Positions 45,427-53,993 of a DNA stretch of 64,000 nt are shown piece by piece. Within the stretch, counting starts at the first letter, position 1; every line of letters begins with the position of its first letter. The stretch comes from Reyranella sp. (lineage in GTDB: Bacteria; Pseudomonadota; Alphaproteobacteria; Reyranellales; Reyranellaceae): positions 62,001 to 126,000 of the forward strand of contig NZ_JAFKJN010000017.1 in the NCBI RefSeq assembly GCF_017305915.1, written 5' to 3'. Under the pieces are notes generated by a model. That model did not search any database. It had not been told where the DNA came from and saw nothing but the letters and a program-made list of their open reading frames with translations. Made by a program: the position numbers and the translations under genes.

Positions 45427-46596
45427 GTGAAACGCTCTATCGTGCCGGTGGCGAGCATGCTCGCCATCCAGGTGATGATCTCGATGAGCGTGCTGTCGCT
45501 CGGCGTGATGATGCCGGTGGTGGCGCATGACCTTGCGATCGATGCCAAGCTGGTCGGCGTCTTCACCGCCATCATCTACGGCGTCGCGACCGTCGCGGCA
45601 CTGGCGGCGGCCGGGCCGATCGTGCGGCTGGGCGCGGTGCGGGTCTGCCAGGGCGCGCTGCTGATGGGCGCCGCGGGCCTGGCGCTCAACTCGCTGGCGC
45701 TGGTCAGCGCGACCGTCGGCGCGGTGCTGTTCATCGGCGTGGCGCAGGGTCCGATCAATCCCGCCTCGGCCCATATCCTCGCCCAGCGCGTGCCGCGCGA
45801 ATATTTCGGCATGGTCTTCTCGGTGAAGCAGACCGGCACGCCGCTCGGCTTCGCCCTGGCGGGCCTCCTCTTCCCGGCCCTCATCCAGTGGGTCGGCTGG
45901 CGCGGCGGCAGCCTGGTCGCCGCGGCCATGCTGCTGCTGGCGGCGATCCTGGTCGAGCCGCTGCGGCCCCGGCTCGACGTCATCACGGTCGAGAGCCGGG
46001 CCAAGGGCCACATCTGGCGCTCGGTCGGCTTCGTCCTGCGCCACCGGCAGCTCCGCGTGCTCGGCTGCTCGGCCTTCGTCTATGTCATCGCCCAGCACAC
46101 CTTCACCTTCTATCTCGTCACCTATCTCTACGAGCATTGCGGCCTCAGCATCGCCCGCGCCGGCTTCCTGCTGTTCCTGTCGCAGATCGTGGGTGCCGCC
46201 GTCCGCCTGGTGAGCGGCGGCATGGGCGATCGCATGCCGCGTATGAAGCTCCTGGGCTGGACGGGCATCGGCATCACCGCGGGCTCCACCGCCACCGGCC
46301 TGATCGGCGCCGGAACGCCGCTCTGGCTGATCGCGCTGATCGTGATGGCCTACGGCTCGGTGGTGATCAGCTGGAACGGCACCTCGCAGGCCGAGTTCGC
46401 GCACCTGTCGCCGCCCGGCGAGGCCGCAGCCATCGCCGCCGTGCAGACGGCGCTGGCCTTCTCCGGCGCGGTATTCGGGCCGCCGATCTTCGCCGCCATC
46501 GCCTCCGCCGTGAGCTACCGCGCGGCATTCTTCGCCGTCGCCGTCTGCGTGCTCCTCAGCGCAATTTGGCAACTCGCCGAAGCGCGCCGCGCTTAG
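45427..46596 (+). CDS. MFS transporter
   Basis: A 389-aa protein with about twelve hydrophobic helices. The loop after helix 2 (AGPIVRLGAVRVCQGALLMG) and the repeat loop GGMGDRMPRMKLLGWTGIG near residue 260 correspond to the MFS GxxxDRxGRR motifs in degenerate form. It is likely an organic-acid or drug/proton exchanger. Directly follows the CitE gene, so it may import the substrate of the 39376-45279 pathway. The start is GTG. Confidence 0.85.
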   Translation: MKRSIVPVASMLAIQVMISMSVLSLGVMMPVVAHDLAIDAKLVGVFTAIIYGVATVAALAAAGPIVRLGAVRVCQGALLMGAAGLALNSLALVSATVGAVLFIGVAQGPINPASAHILAQRVPREYFGMVFSVKQTGTPLGFALAGLLFPALIQWVGWRGGSLVAAAMLLLAAILVEPLRPRLDVITVESRAKGHIWRSVGFVLRHRQLRVLGCSAFVYVIAQHTFTFYLVTYLYEHCGLSIARAGFLLFLSQIVGAAVRLVSGGMGDRMPRMKLLGWTGIGITAGSTATGLIGAGTPLWLIALIVMAYGSVVISWNGTSQAEFAHLSPPGEAAAIAAVQTALAFSGAVFGPPIFAAIASAVSYRAAFFAVAVCVLLSAIWQLAEARRA

Positions 46597-46629
46597 ACAC
46601 AGGCTGTGGAAAAGGCCGCGCGCGCGAGT

Positions 46630-46705
46630 CTCATTATGGGCATTGGAACGCGAATCGGTCCCTGATTCCCGGGCCTAAAAATCGAAGCCAATGCCCAAAA
46701 TAGGT
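46630..46705 (+). repeat. Family D 76-bp dispersed element, copy 2
   Basis: Begins CTCATTATGGGCATTGG and ends CCAATGCCCAAAATAGGT, an imperfect terminal inverted repeat. Same length and conserved ends as 17441-17516 (opposite orientation), with a diverged middle. Confidence 0.75.
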
Positions 46706-46851
46706 TTTTGCCGCGCGGTGATGCAGAGTCGCGCGCAGCATGATGTCCGCCTTGCGTTCTGTTCCGGTCAGCGTTCCCGAGTTCCTGGCCCAGAGCACAG
46801 AAAAACATCCCTCCTGCGGAGGGGTCGTCCGAAATTTCGGGACTCACAGGC

Positions 46852-46901
46852 CTTGGATGCCGCTGCCATCGGCATCCAAGCCGTCCCAGGCCATGGGACG
46901 G
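46852..46901 (-). terminator. Tandem hairpins downstream of the Bug receptor gene
   Basis: Two stem-loops lie 13 bp after the Bug gene stop on the minus strand: CCGTCCC/GGGACGG (46881-46887/46895-46901) and CTTGGATGCC/GGCATCCAAG (46852-46861/46871-46880). No T-run follows, so this may be a processing barrier or Rho-linked terminator rather than a classical intrinsic terminator. Confidence 0.4.
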
Positions 46902-46913
46902 TTTGGGACGGCC

Positions 46914-47867
46914 TCAGGGCTCCTGCATCCCGGCGGTGCGGACGATCTCGCCCCACTTGATCGTCTCCTTGGCCTGGAAGGCCGCCAGCTCCTCGGGCGA
47001 GCACGGGAACGGCACGGCGAGCGTGGTCTTGAGCAGGTTGCGATAGGCCTCCGAGGCGACCGCCTCGCGGATCAGCGCGTTCAGCTTGTCGATGATCGGC
47101 CGCGGCGTGCCGGCCGGCGCGTAGACCGCGTTCCACGGCCGCGATTCGTAGCCGGGCACGAACTCGGCCACCGCTGGATATTGCTCGAGGCCGGGATAGC
47201 GCTCGAGGCTGGTGACGCCCAGCCCCCGCGCCCGGCCGTCGCGCACCGGCGGCAGGCCGACCGTGAAGTCGCTGAAGGTGACGTCGATGCGGCCGCCCAG
47301 CAGGTCGGCAACGACTTGCGGCTGGGTCTTGTAGGGCACGCCCAGCAGGTCGACCTTGGCCATGATCCGGAACAGTTCCGCCGCTCCTCGCGCCGAGCCG
47401 TTGCCGCTGCCGAAGGTGAGCTTGCCGGGCTGCGCCTTGGCCAGCGCGATGAACTCGGGGATCGTCTTCACCGGCAGGTCGTTGCGCACCATCACCATCT
47501 GCGCCCCGCCCGACAGGCCGCTGATCGGCTCGAAGCTCTTCACCGGGTCGTACATCAGCTTCTTGTAGACATGCTGGTTGATCGACTGCGTCGTCTGGGT
47601 GGTGACGAAGATGGTGTAGCCGTCGGGCGCCGCCGTCGCCGCGGCCTGCGCGCCGATCTGGCCTTCGGCGCCGGGCTTGTTGTCGACCACCGCGGCCTGG
47701 CCGGTGAGGCGCGTGAGCTCGGCGCCGATCACCCGCGCCACCGTGTCGGTCGCCGTGCCCGGCCCGAACGGCGAGATGATGTGGATCGGGCGGTTGGGGA
47801 AGTCCTGCGCGGCCAGCGGCGCGACCTGCAGAATTCCGACGAGCAGACAGGTAAGGAAACGCATCAT
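46914..47867 (-). CDS. Bug-family tripartite tricarboxylate transporter receptor
   Basis: A 317-aa periplasmic receptor with signal peptide MMRFLTCLLVGILQVAPLAAQ. Bug landmarks are FPNRPIHIISPFGPGTATDTVARVIG, QAAVVDNKPGAEGQIGAQAAATAAPDGYTIF, GKLTFGSGNGSARGAAELF and VTFSDFTVGLPPVRDG. Such receptors capture carboxylates for TctAB; no TctAB gene is close. Divergent from the peptide-type binding protein (69-bp gap). Confidence 0.92.
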   Translation of the reverse strand: MMRFLTCLLVGILQVAPLAAQDFPNRPIHIISPFGPGTATDTVARVIGAELTRLTGQAAVVDNKPGAEGQIGAQAAATAAPDGYTIFVTTQTTQSINQHVYKKLMYDPVKSFEPISGLSGGAQMVMVRNDLPVKTIPEFIALAKAQPGKLTFGSGNGSARGAAELFRIMAKVDLLGVPYKTQPQVVADLLGGRIDVTFSDFTVGLPPVRDGRARGLGVTSLERYPGLEQYPAVAEFVPGYESRPWNAVYAPAGTPRPIIDKLNALIREAVASEAYRNLLKTTLAVPFPCSPEELAAFQAKETIKWGEIVRTAGMQEP

Positions 47868-47936
47868 CGCGCGACCCTACGCCGTGCTAGCGTCCCTTCA
47901 AATAATAAACACAAGCAAAACAAACGGAGGAACGTC

Positions 47937-49514
47937 ATGCGGCGCATGTTGATGCTGTCGGCGATCGTGGCCGTTCTCGCCGGCCCGGCTTTCGCGCAGA
48001 AATCCGGCGGCACCTTGCGGGTCAGCCATCGCGACAACCCGCCGAGCGCCTCGATCCACGAGGAGGCGACGATCTCGACCGTCATGCCGTTCATGTCGGT
48101 CTACAACAACCTCGTCGTGTTCGATCCCGACAGCAAACAGAACCGGCCCGACCAGATCGTGCCCGACCTCGCGACCGAATGGGTGTGGAGCGCCGACGGC
48201 ACCACCCTCACCTTCAAGCTGCGCGACGGCGTGAAATGGCACGACGGCAAGCCCTTCACCTCGGCCGACGTCAAATGCACCTGGGACATGCTGCGGGGCG
48301 ACGAATCGAAGCTGCGCAAGAATCCGCGCAAGTCGTGGTGGTTCAACCTCAGGGAGGTGACGACCAACGGCGAGCGCGAGGTCACCTTCCACCTCAAGCG
48401 GCCGCAGCCTTCGGTGCTGACCATGCTCGCCGGCGCCTTCTCGCCGGTCTATCCCTGCCATGTCGGCGCCGCCCAGATGCGGACCCGGCCGATCGGCACC
48501 GGCCCGTTCAAGTTCGTCGAGTTCAAGCAGAACGAGTCGATCAAGCTCGCGCGCAACCCGGACTACTGGAAGAAGGGCAAGCCGCTGCTCGACGCGATCG
48601 AGTTCCGCATCATCCCGAGCCGCGCCACCTCGCTGCTCGCCTTCGTCGCCAACCAGTACGACCTGACCTTCACCGCCGACATCGCGGCCCCGGCGCTGCA
48701 GGACCTCAAGGCCCAGGCGCCGTGGGCGCAATGCGTCTACCAGCCGACCAACACGCAGGGCAACCTGCTGGTCAACCGCGACCGGCCGCCGTTCGACAAT
48801 GCCCAGGTGCGCAAGGCGATGGTGCTGGCGATCGACCGCAAGGCCTTCACCGAGATCATCGCCCAGGGCACCAACCGGCTGGGTGGCGCCATGCTGCCGC
48901 CGCCGGAAGGCCTGTGGGGCATGCCGCCGGATGTGCTCGAGACCGTCCCGGGCTACGGCGCCGACACCGAGAAGCAGCGCGAGCAAGGCCGCCAGATCAT
49001 GAAGGCGCTGGGCTACGGCCCCGACAAGCCGCTCAGGATCAAGGTCTCGACCCGCAACATCGCGAGCTATCGCGACCAGGCGGTGATCCTGATCGACCAC
49101 CTCAAGCAGGTCTGGATCCAGGCCGAGCTCGAGCCGCTGGAGACGGCGGTCTGGTACAACCGCTTGCTCAAGAAGGACTATGCGGTCGGTATGAACATCC
49201 AGGGCGTCGGCATCGACGATCCGGACGTCGTGTTCTACGAGACCTATTCCTGCGGCTCGGAGCGCAACTACACGAACTATTGCAATCCCGAGACCGAGAA
49301 GTTGTTTGACCAGCAGTCACGCATGGCCGACATCGGGGCGCGCCAGACACTGGTCTGGGAGATCGACAGGAAGTTGCAGGAAGATGGTGCCCGTCCCGTG
49401 ATCCAGCACGGCCAGGGCGCCACCTGCTGGCGGCCCGAAGTGAAAGGCGTAAAGTTGGCCGTCAACACGGTCTACAACCATTGGCGCTTCGAAGACGTCT
49501 GGATCGATCGGTAA
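47937..49514 (+). CDS. ABC transporter substrate-binding protein, family 5 (peptide/opine type)
   Basis: A 525-aa SBP_bac_5 protein with signal peptide MRRMLMLSAIVAVLAGPAFA. Family motifs: LRVSHRDNPPSASIHEEATIS, DLATEWVWSADGTTLTFKLRDGVKWHDGKPFTSADV near residue 85, RPIGTGPFKFVEF near 180, RNPDYWKKGKPLLDAIEFR, and VRKAMVLAIDRKAF near 295. CGGAGGAAC precedes the ATG. No permease is adjacent; a GST pseudogene and a VOC gene follow on the same strand. Confidence 0.9.
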   Translation: MRRMLMLSAIVAVLAGPAFAQKSGGTLRVSHRDNPPSASIHEEATISTVMPFMSVYNNLVVFDPDSKQNRPDQIVPDLATEWVWSADGTTLTFKLRDGVKWHDGKPFTSADVKCTWDMLRGDESKLRKNPRKSWWFNLREVTTNGEREVTFHLKRPQPSVLTMLAGAFSPVYPCHVGAAQMRTRPIGTGPFKFVEFKQNESIKLARNPDYWKKGKPLLDAIEFRIIPSRATSLLAFVANQYDLTFTADIAAPALQDLKAQAPWAQCVYQPTNTQGNLLVNRDRPPFDNAQVRKAMVLAIDRKAFTEIIAQGTNRLGGAMLPPPEGLWGMPPDVLETVPGYGADTEKQREQGRQIMKALGYGPDKPLRIKVSTRNIASYRDQAVILIDHLKQVWIQAELEPLETAVWYNRLLKKDYAVGMNIQGVGIDDPDVVFYETYSCGSERNYTNYCNPETEKLFDQQSRMADIGARQTLVWEIDRKLQEDGARPVIQHGQGATCWRPEVKGVKLAVNTVYNHWRFEDVWIDR

Positions 49515-49534
49515 CCGGTAACTGGGAGGTAACC

Positions 49535-50209
49535 ATGAAGCTCTACACGCATCCCGTCTCCACCGCGTGCCGTCCGGTGATGCAGTTCCTCGCCGACAAC
49601 AACATCGCCTGTGAGATGGAGGTCGTCGACATCCTGAAGGGCGCGCACTAAGAGCCCGCCTATAGCTCGAAGAACCCCAACCGCCTGGTCCCCATGCTCG
49701 AGGACGGCGACTTCCGCCTGACCGAGAGCGCGGCGATCCTGCGCTACCTCGCGGAGAAGGCCGATTCGCCCGCCTATCCGAAGGACCTGAAGCAGCGCGC
49801 CCGGGTCAACGAGGCGATGGATTGGTTCAACTCCAATTTCTACAAGGACTGGGGCTATGGCCTGGTCTATCCGCAGCTCTTCCCGCACCACAAGCGGCCC
49901 GACGAGAAGGCCCATGCCGGCACGATCTCGTGGGCGCAGGAGCGCTGCAAGACCTGGCTGCAGGTCCTCAACGACCATTGGCTGGCGGGCGGCAAGAAGT
50001 ATATCTGCGGTGACCAGATCACCATCGCGGACTATCTCGGCTCGGCGATCATGAGTATTGGTGAGCTGATCCATTGCGATCTCAAGGACTACCCCAATGT
50101 CCAGCGCTGGATCGACACCGTGAAGAAGCAGCCGAACTACGAGAAAGTGAACGAGGTTTTCAACGGCTTCCGCGCCTCGACCCAAGGCAAGCCCTGGGCG
50201 ACGGTGTGA
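49535..50209 (+). pseudogene. Glutathione S-transferase family protein, interrupted by an in-frame TAA
   Basis: From the ATG at 49535 (GGGAGGTAACC upstream) the frame reads MKLYTHPVSTACRPVMQFLADN...VVDILKGAH, then TAA at codon 39 (49649-49651), then EPAYSSKNPNRLVPMLEDGDFRLTESAAILRYL in the same frame to a normal C-terminal domain ending GKPWATV. The thioredoxin-like N-domain with SxxCR and the VPMLEDG...ES glutathione contacts are otherwise intact. Relatives have a coding residue at that position (for example GEHLQPAY), so a single-base change is likely. An internal ATG at 49694 would lack the catalytic N-terminal strands. Confidence 0.85.
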
Positions 50210-50225
50210 GCAAAGGAGCGCAGCC

Positions 50226-50738
50226 ATGATCAAGGGCCTGCATCACAACGCCTACCGCTGCCGCGATTCGGAGGAGACGCGGAAGTTCTACCAAGACTTC
50301 CTCGGCCTGCCGCTGGTCAACGCCTTCACGATCGAGACGACCCAGACCGGCCGGAAGACCGGCACCGGCGTGCTGCACTCCTTCTTCCAGCTCGACGACG
50401 GCTCATGCCTCGCCTTCTTCGAGGCGCCCGACATGCCGTTCGAGTTCAAGGAGCAGCACGACTTCGACCTGCACATCGCGCTCGAGGTCACGCCCGAAGC
50501 GCTCGAGGCGATGTTCAAGCGCGGCAAGGACGAAGGCCGCGAGGTGCGCGGCATCTCCGACCACAAGTTCATCCGCTCGATCTACTTCCGCGATCCCAAC
50601 GGCTACGTGATCGAGCTGACCGCCAAGGTGCCCGGCACCGAGGCGGCGATGGACGCGAGCAAGAACCACGCCCGCGACATCCTCGACGGTTGGCAGGTAG
50701 CCAAGCGCAAGAAGCCGGCCGCGGTCGCCGCTTCCTGA
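50226..50738 (+). CDS. VOC superfamily (glyoxalase/dioxygenase-like) protein
   Basis: A 170-aa protein with two beta-alpha-beta-beta-beta modules: LHHNAYRCRDSEETRKFYQDFLGLPLVNAF and LHIALEVTPEALEAMFKRGKDEG...IYFRDPNGYVIELTAKV. Candidate metal ligands are H7 or H8, H76 and E124. A VOC gene is also part of the P. aeruginosa itaconate operon, so this gene could belong to the pathway at 39376-45279 although 5 kb away. Likely follows the GST in one transcript (16-bp gap). Confidence 0.85.
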   Translation: MIKGLHHNAYRCRDSEETRKFYQDFLGLPLVNAFTIETTQTGRKTGTGVLHSFFQLDDGSCLAFFEAPDMPFEFKEQHDFDLHIALEVTPEALEAMFKRGKDEGREVRGISDHKFIRSIYFRDPNGYVIELTAKVPGTEAAMDASKNHARDILDGWQVAKRKKPAAVAAS

Positions 50739-50739
50739 C

Positions 50740-51522
50740 GTGAAGCGGCTGGCGGCCCTCGTCCTCGGCCTGCTACCGCTGGCAAACGAGGCGCTGACCG
50801 ACGGCAAGGAGACGCTCGATGCGGCGCGAGCGGCCTACTACAGCCTGCGCCGCGAGGGGCTCATCAGCTTCACGTGCCTGGCGACGCCCAACTGGGATGC
50901 CGTCCTGGCCGCCCGCCGGCGCGCCGATCCGGCGGCCGCCGACAAGGCCTACAAGGTCCTGAGCGCCCTCACTTTCGGCGTCGAGCTGGTGCCGGGGCAG
51001 CGCTCCAAGGTCATGCATATCGATCCGCCCGGCGGCCTGGGCAGCACCGAGAAGGAGACCGAGGCGCTGAAGCTCGTCACCTCGGGCATCGAGCAGGCCC
51101 TCACCGGCTTCTTCGATACCTGGGGGCCATTCGTGATGACCTCGGCGATCCCGCCGGCCACCGCCGACGTGACCGAGGCGCACGGCTTGTGGATCGTCGA
51201 CTACAAGGAAGGCCAGACCGCCGTCGGCCTGGTGATGCGGCACGACTACACGATCGAAACGACGCGCATCGTCAGCGCCAAGACCAGCAGCGTGATCCAG
51301 CCTCAGTTCGTGAAGTCGCCCAGCGGCCTGCTGCTGACCGCCGTCCAGGGCCAGTACCGGCAGCTCCCGACCGGTCCGACAGCCAGCCTGCAGTTGCGCA
51401 TCGAGTACCAGGACGTGACGGGCTTCCTGCTGCCCAAGCACCTCTGGGTCTCGAGCAACGACGGCCGCGCCGTGACCCAGATGGATTTGAGCTTCGCCAC
51501 CTGCCAAGCTCAACGCCGGTAA
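50740..51522 (+). CDS. Hypothetical secreted protein
   Basis: A 260-aa protein starting with GTG one base after the VOC stop codon. The N-terminus MKRLAALVLGLLPLANEALT is a short signal-like segment, followed by helix-rich DGKETLDAARAAYYSLRREGLISFTCLATPNWDAVL and beta-rich LWIVDYKEGQTAVGLVMRHDYTIETTRI. Two cysteines (in FTCLATP and FATCQAQ) could form a disulfide. I do not recognise a family. The tight spacing suggests co-transcription with the VOC gene. Confidence 0.65.
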   Translation: MKRLAALVLGLLPLANEALTDGKETLDAARAAYYSLRREGLISFTCLATPNWDAVLAARRRADPAAADKAYKVLSALTFGVELVPGQRSKVMHIDPPGGLGSTEKETEALKLVTSGIEQALTGFFDTWGPFVMTSAIPPATADVTEAHGLWIVDYKEGQTAVGLVMRHDYTIETTRIVSAKTSSVIQPQFVKSPSGLLLTAVQGQYRQLPTGPTASLQLRIEYQDVTGFLLPKHLWVSSNDGRAVTQMDLSFATCQAQRR

Positions 51523-51561
51523 CGACCGCCGGAACCGGCGGCTTCGCGGAGGAAACGAACG

Positions 51562-52662
51562 ATGCGTGCCCTTGCCTGGCTGGCGGGTTTCCTGCTGGCC
51601 GCCTCGCCCCATCTTGTCCTGACCGCAGCCGCCCAGACGGTGCCGCAGTTCACGGTCGATCCCTCCTGGCCCAAGCCCCTGCCCAACAACTGGCTGCTCG
51701 GCCAGGTCGCCCACATCGCGGTCGATTCCGACGACCATGTCTGGGTGCTGCAGCGGCCGCGCACGCTGACCGACGACGAGAAAGGCGCCACGCTGAAGCC
51801 GCCGCGCAACACGTGCTGTGCCCCCGCGCCCTCGGTCATGGAGTTCGATGCCGACGGCAACTACATCCAGGGCTGGGGCTTCCCCGAGGCCAAGCCGTGG
51901 GTCGCCAACGAGCACGGCATCTGGGTCGACCGCGCGGGCTCGGTCTGGATCTCCGGCAACGCCAACGACGACAGCGCGATCTACAAGTTCACGCGCGACG
52001 GCAAGCATCAGCTGACCATCGGCGTCGCCGGCCCGACCGGCGGCAGCAACGACACCACCCGGCTCGGCCGGCCGGCGACGCTGGCGGTCGACGAGGAGGC
52101 GCACGAACTCTACGTCGCGGACGGCTACGGCAGCCGGCGCGTCATCGTGTTCGATTCCAATACCGGTGCATTCAAGCGCTACTGGGGCGCCTACGGCAAG
52201 AAGCCGAACGACGACAAGCAGCCGGCTTACAGTCCCGATGCACCGCTCTCGCAGCAGTTCGGCAATCCGGTGCATTGCGCGACGCTGTCACGCGACGGCC
52301 ATGTCTATGTCTGCGACCGCACCAACAACCGCATCCAGGTGTTCAAGAAGGACGGTACCTTCGTGACCGAATGGTTCTATGAAAAGCCGACCTTGGGTGC
52401 GGGATCGACCTGGGGGCTGGCGATGTGGCCGGACGCCAACCAGACCTGGATGCTCAACAACGACGGCGAGAACAACCTGGTGCGCATCCTGCGGCGGAGC
52501 GACGGCCAGGCGGTCGGCGGCTTCGGCCGCTCCGGCCGCCAGGCCGGCCAGTTCCACTGGGTTCACGCCCTGGCGGTCGATTCCAAGGGCAACGTCTATA
52601 CCGGCGAAGTCGACACCGGGAAGCGGGTCCAAAAGTTCAAACCGGACGCGCCGCCGAAGTGA
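51562..52662 (+). CDS. Secreted NHL-type six-bladed beta-propeller protein
   Basis: A 366-aa protein with signal peptide MRALAWLAGFLLAASPHLVL...AAAQ. NHL-like blades occur at regular spacing: VAHIAVDSDDHVWVLQRP, GIWVDRAGSVWISGN, ATLAVDEEAHELYVADGYGSRRVIVFD, ATLSRDGHVYVCDRTNNRIQVFKKDG and HALAVDSKGNVYTGEVDTGKRVQKF. Similar proteins are labelled peptidyl-alpha-hydroxyglycine alpha-amidating lyase-like, but they are mostly uncharacterised periplasmic binding scaffolds. Confidence 0.85.
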   Translation: MRALAWLAGFLLAASPHLVLTAAAQTVPQFTVDPSWPKPLPNNWLLGQVAHIAVDSDDHVWVLQRPRTLTDDEKGATLKPPRNTCCAPAPSVMEFDADGNYIQGWGFPEAKPWVANEHGIWVDRAGSVWISGNANDDSAIYKFTRDGKHQLTIGVAGPTGGSNDTTRLGRPATLAVDEEAHELYVADGYGSRRVIVFDSNTGAFKRYWGAYGKKPNDDKQPAYSPDAPLSQQFGNPVHCATLSRDGHVYVCDRTNNRIQVFKKDGTFVTEWFYEKPTLGAGSTWGLAMWPDANQTWMLNNDGENNLVRILRRSDGQAVGGFGRSGRQAGQFHWVHALAVDSKGNVYTGEVDTGKRVQKFKPDAPPK

Positions 52663-52699
52663 ACCGCTGGGGCGCGGAATGACGTTGCAATGATCTGTC

Positions 52700-52705
52700 T
52701 ATACT
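52700..52705 (+). promoter_or_regulatory. Candidate -10 box TATACT
   Basis: TATACT closely matches the sigma-70 -10 consensus and stands out in GC-rich DNA. The -35 region 17 bp upstream is poor (GAATGA), so the promoter is tentative. It would start transcription near 52712, reading toward the hairpin at 52803 and the small gene at 52853. Confidence 0.35.
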
Positions 52706-52711
52706 ATGGGG

Positions 52712-52835
52712 ACGTACGTACGCGGGGGGACTGACCCGGGAGCCGGTCGCGATTCCATCCACAGAGTCGTCCGGCGGTCGGTGAGCAAGCGTACGCGTGA
52801 CAACTCAGGCCGCGTAAGGCCTGAGTAATTTTCTC
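52712..52835 (+). ncRNA. Candidate small RNA or attenuated leader (about 120 nt)
   Basis: The 190-bp gap between the NHL protein and the 107-aa gene has a strong -10-like box, a GTACGTAC palindromic stretch followed by GCGGGGGGACTGACCCGGGAGCC (broken here: a G-rich and a complementary C-rich block), and ends with a perfect hairpin plus TTTT. No reading frame is convincing in it. It could be an independent sRNA or a leader that attenuates the next gene. No known RNA family is recognised. Confidence 0.3.
52803..52832 (+). terminator. Intrinsic-terminator-like hairpin
   Basis: A perfect 9-bp stem ACTCAGGCC/GGCCTGAGT (52803-52811/52818-52826) with a 6-nt loop, followed by AATTTTC. This is the only hairpin in the window with an obvious T-run. 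It is 20 bp before the GTG start at 52853, so it would either end a short transcript or attenuate that gene. Confidence 0.6.
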
Positions 52836-52852
52836 AACATAGAACCCATTGC

Positions 52853-53176
52853 GTGACAGGGGTGTGGAACGAAGCTGAAATCCGGGCCCGCTTCATGAAG
52901 CGGGCGACCGAGCTCGTCGTGCGGTTGCCGTCCTTGAAGGGACGAGGCGCCGAGGGGGCCGCCATGCGTCCGCTCCACGACGAGTCGCTGGCCAAGCTGG
53001 TCGTCTACCGCGCTATCCTGGACGGAACGGCGCTGCGCACGCGCGAGGAGATGCTGGGCACCCTGGCTGCGCTGCGCCGCGATCCGCCTGTCCCGCCGGA
53101 GTCGATGGAGGCGGCAGCTTTTCCCGAGCGCATCCGGAACTTCGTCGACGCGCTGGTCGGCCAGTATCGCGGCTGA
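52853..53176 (+). CDS. Hypothetical protein, 107 aa
   Basis: Starts with GTG (MTGVWNEAEIRARFMKRATELVVRLP). The sequence is mostly helical, with no membrane segment or cysteine motif: RPLHDESLAKLVVYRAILDGTALRTREEMLGTLAALR. No family recognised. It is convergent with the dienelactone hydrolase gene and ends one base before it. Coding is supported by even codon use and length, not by homology. A GTG at 52862 is an alternative start. Confidence 0.5.
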   Translation: MTGVWNEAEIRARFMKRATELVVRLPSLKGRGAEGAAMRPLHDESLAKLVVYRAILDGTALRTREEMLGTLAALRRDPPVPPESMEAAAFPERIRNFVDALVGQYRG

Positions 53177-53177
53177 C

Positions 53178-53915
53178 CTAGCCCAGCCGTCGCCGATAGA
53201 GCGCGATCAGGCGCTCCCAATGTCGCTCGGCGGCCGGCTTGTCGTAGCACCAGCGCTCGGGAAAGGCGAAGCCGTGATGGACGCCCATCTGGATCTCGAG
53301 CTCGCCGCCATTGCCCGACTTGTCGAACAGCGCCTTCAGCTCCTTGACCATGTCCGGCGGTGCCAGCTCGTCGTGCTCGGCGCAGGAGATGTAGAGCTCG
53401 CCCTTGGCCTTGCCCAGCGTCAGGTGCGGGCTCTCGACCGCATCGCTCACCAGCCAGGTGCCGTAGAACGACGCCGCAGCCGCGATGCGGTCCGGGTAGC
53501 GAGCCGCCGCCGCCAGCGAGTACGGCCCGCTCATGCAATAGCCGTGGGTGCCGACCGGTCCCTTCTTCGCTGCCTGCTGCGCATCGGCATGGGCAATCAT
53601 GGCGGCGACGTCGTCCATTACCGGCGGGATGGTCATCTTGGTTCGCACCGCCCGCATGCGGGCCTGCTCCGCACTGCCCTTCTCCAGCACGTCCGGCCCG
53701 TATTTCGTGTCCTTGCCGGCGCGGTAATAGAGGTTGGGCAGCATCACGTAATAGCCGACCGTCGCCAGCCGCCGCGCCATGTCATGGAGCTCGCTGCGGA
53801 TGCCCGGGGCATCCATCAGGAACAGCACCACCGGGTACGCTCCGCGGTCGGGATGGCAGATGAAGGTCTCCATCGCCCCGTCCTTGGTGGCGATGTCCAG
53901 CGTACTCTCGATCAT
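53178..53915 (-). CDS. Dienelactone hydrolase family protein
   Basis: A 245-aa alpha/beta hydrolase. The oxyanion and elbow motifs are VVLFLMDAPGIR near residue 30 and the nucleophile GYCMSGPYS near 126, where Cys replaces the usual Ser as in dienelactone hydrolases. The acid is in CAEHDELAP near 180 and the histidine in HHGFAFPERW near 215. GGGAG lies 8 bp before the ATG at 53915. The substrate could be a chlorocatechol-derived lactone or another ester. Divergent from the Liv-type receptor at 53994. Confidence 0.88.
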   Translation of the reverse strand: MIESTLDIATKDGAMETFICHPDRGAYPVVLFLMDAPGIRSELHDMARRLATVGYYVMLPNLYYRAGKDTKYGPDVLEKGSAEQARMRAVRTKMTIPPVMDDVAAMIAHADAQQAAKKGPVGTHGYCMSGPYSLAAAARYPDRIAAAASFYGTWLVSDAVESPHLTLGKAKGELYISCAEHDELAPPDMVKELKALFDKSGNGGELEIQMGVHHGFAFPERWCYDKPAAERHWERLIALYRRRLG

Positions 53916-53993
53916 GGCGTTCACTCCCGCTTTGCGGGCATGCCACCACCTTGCTAGGCTCGACACAACCAAAAAGCCCATGGGAGCGGAACG

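Larger units (their letters stand above)
46597..46913. other. 317-bp intergenic region made of repeats and hairpins
   Basis: No credible gene. It holds the family D element (46630-46705), a CCGAAATTTCGG palindrome (46829-46840) and the terminator-like hairpins (46852-46901). It separates the convergent MFS and Bug-receptor genes. Confidence 0.7.

Noticed and set aside
46740..47936. N-terminal extension of the peptide-type binding protein
   Set aside because: It is antisense to the Bug receptor; the signal peptide begins at 47937 with GGAGG upstream.
46914..49514. Bug receptor plus peptide-type receptor as one transporter
   Set aside because: They belong to unrelated transporter classes and are divergently transcribed; only proximity links them.
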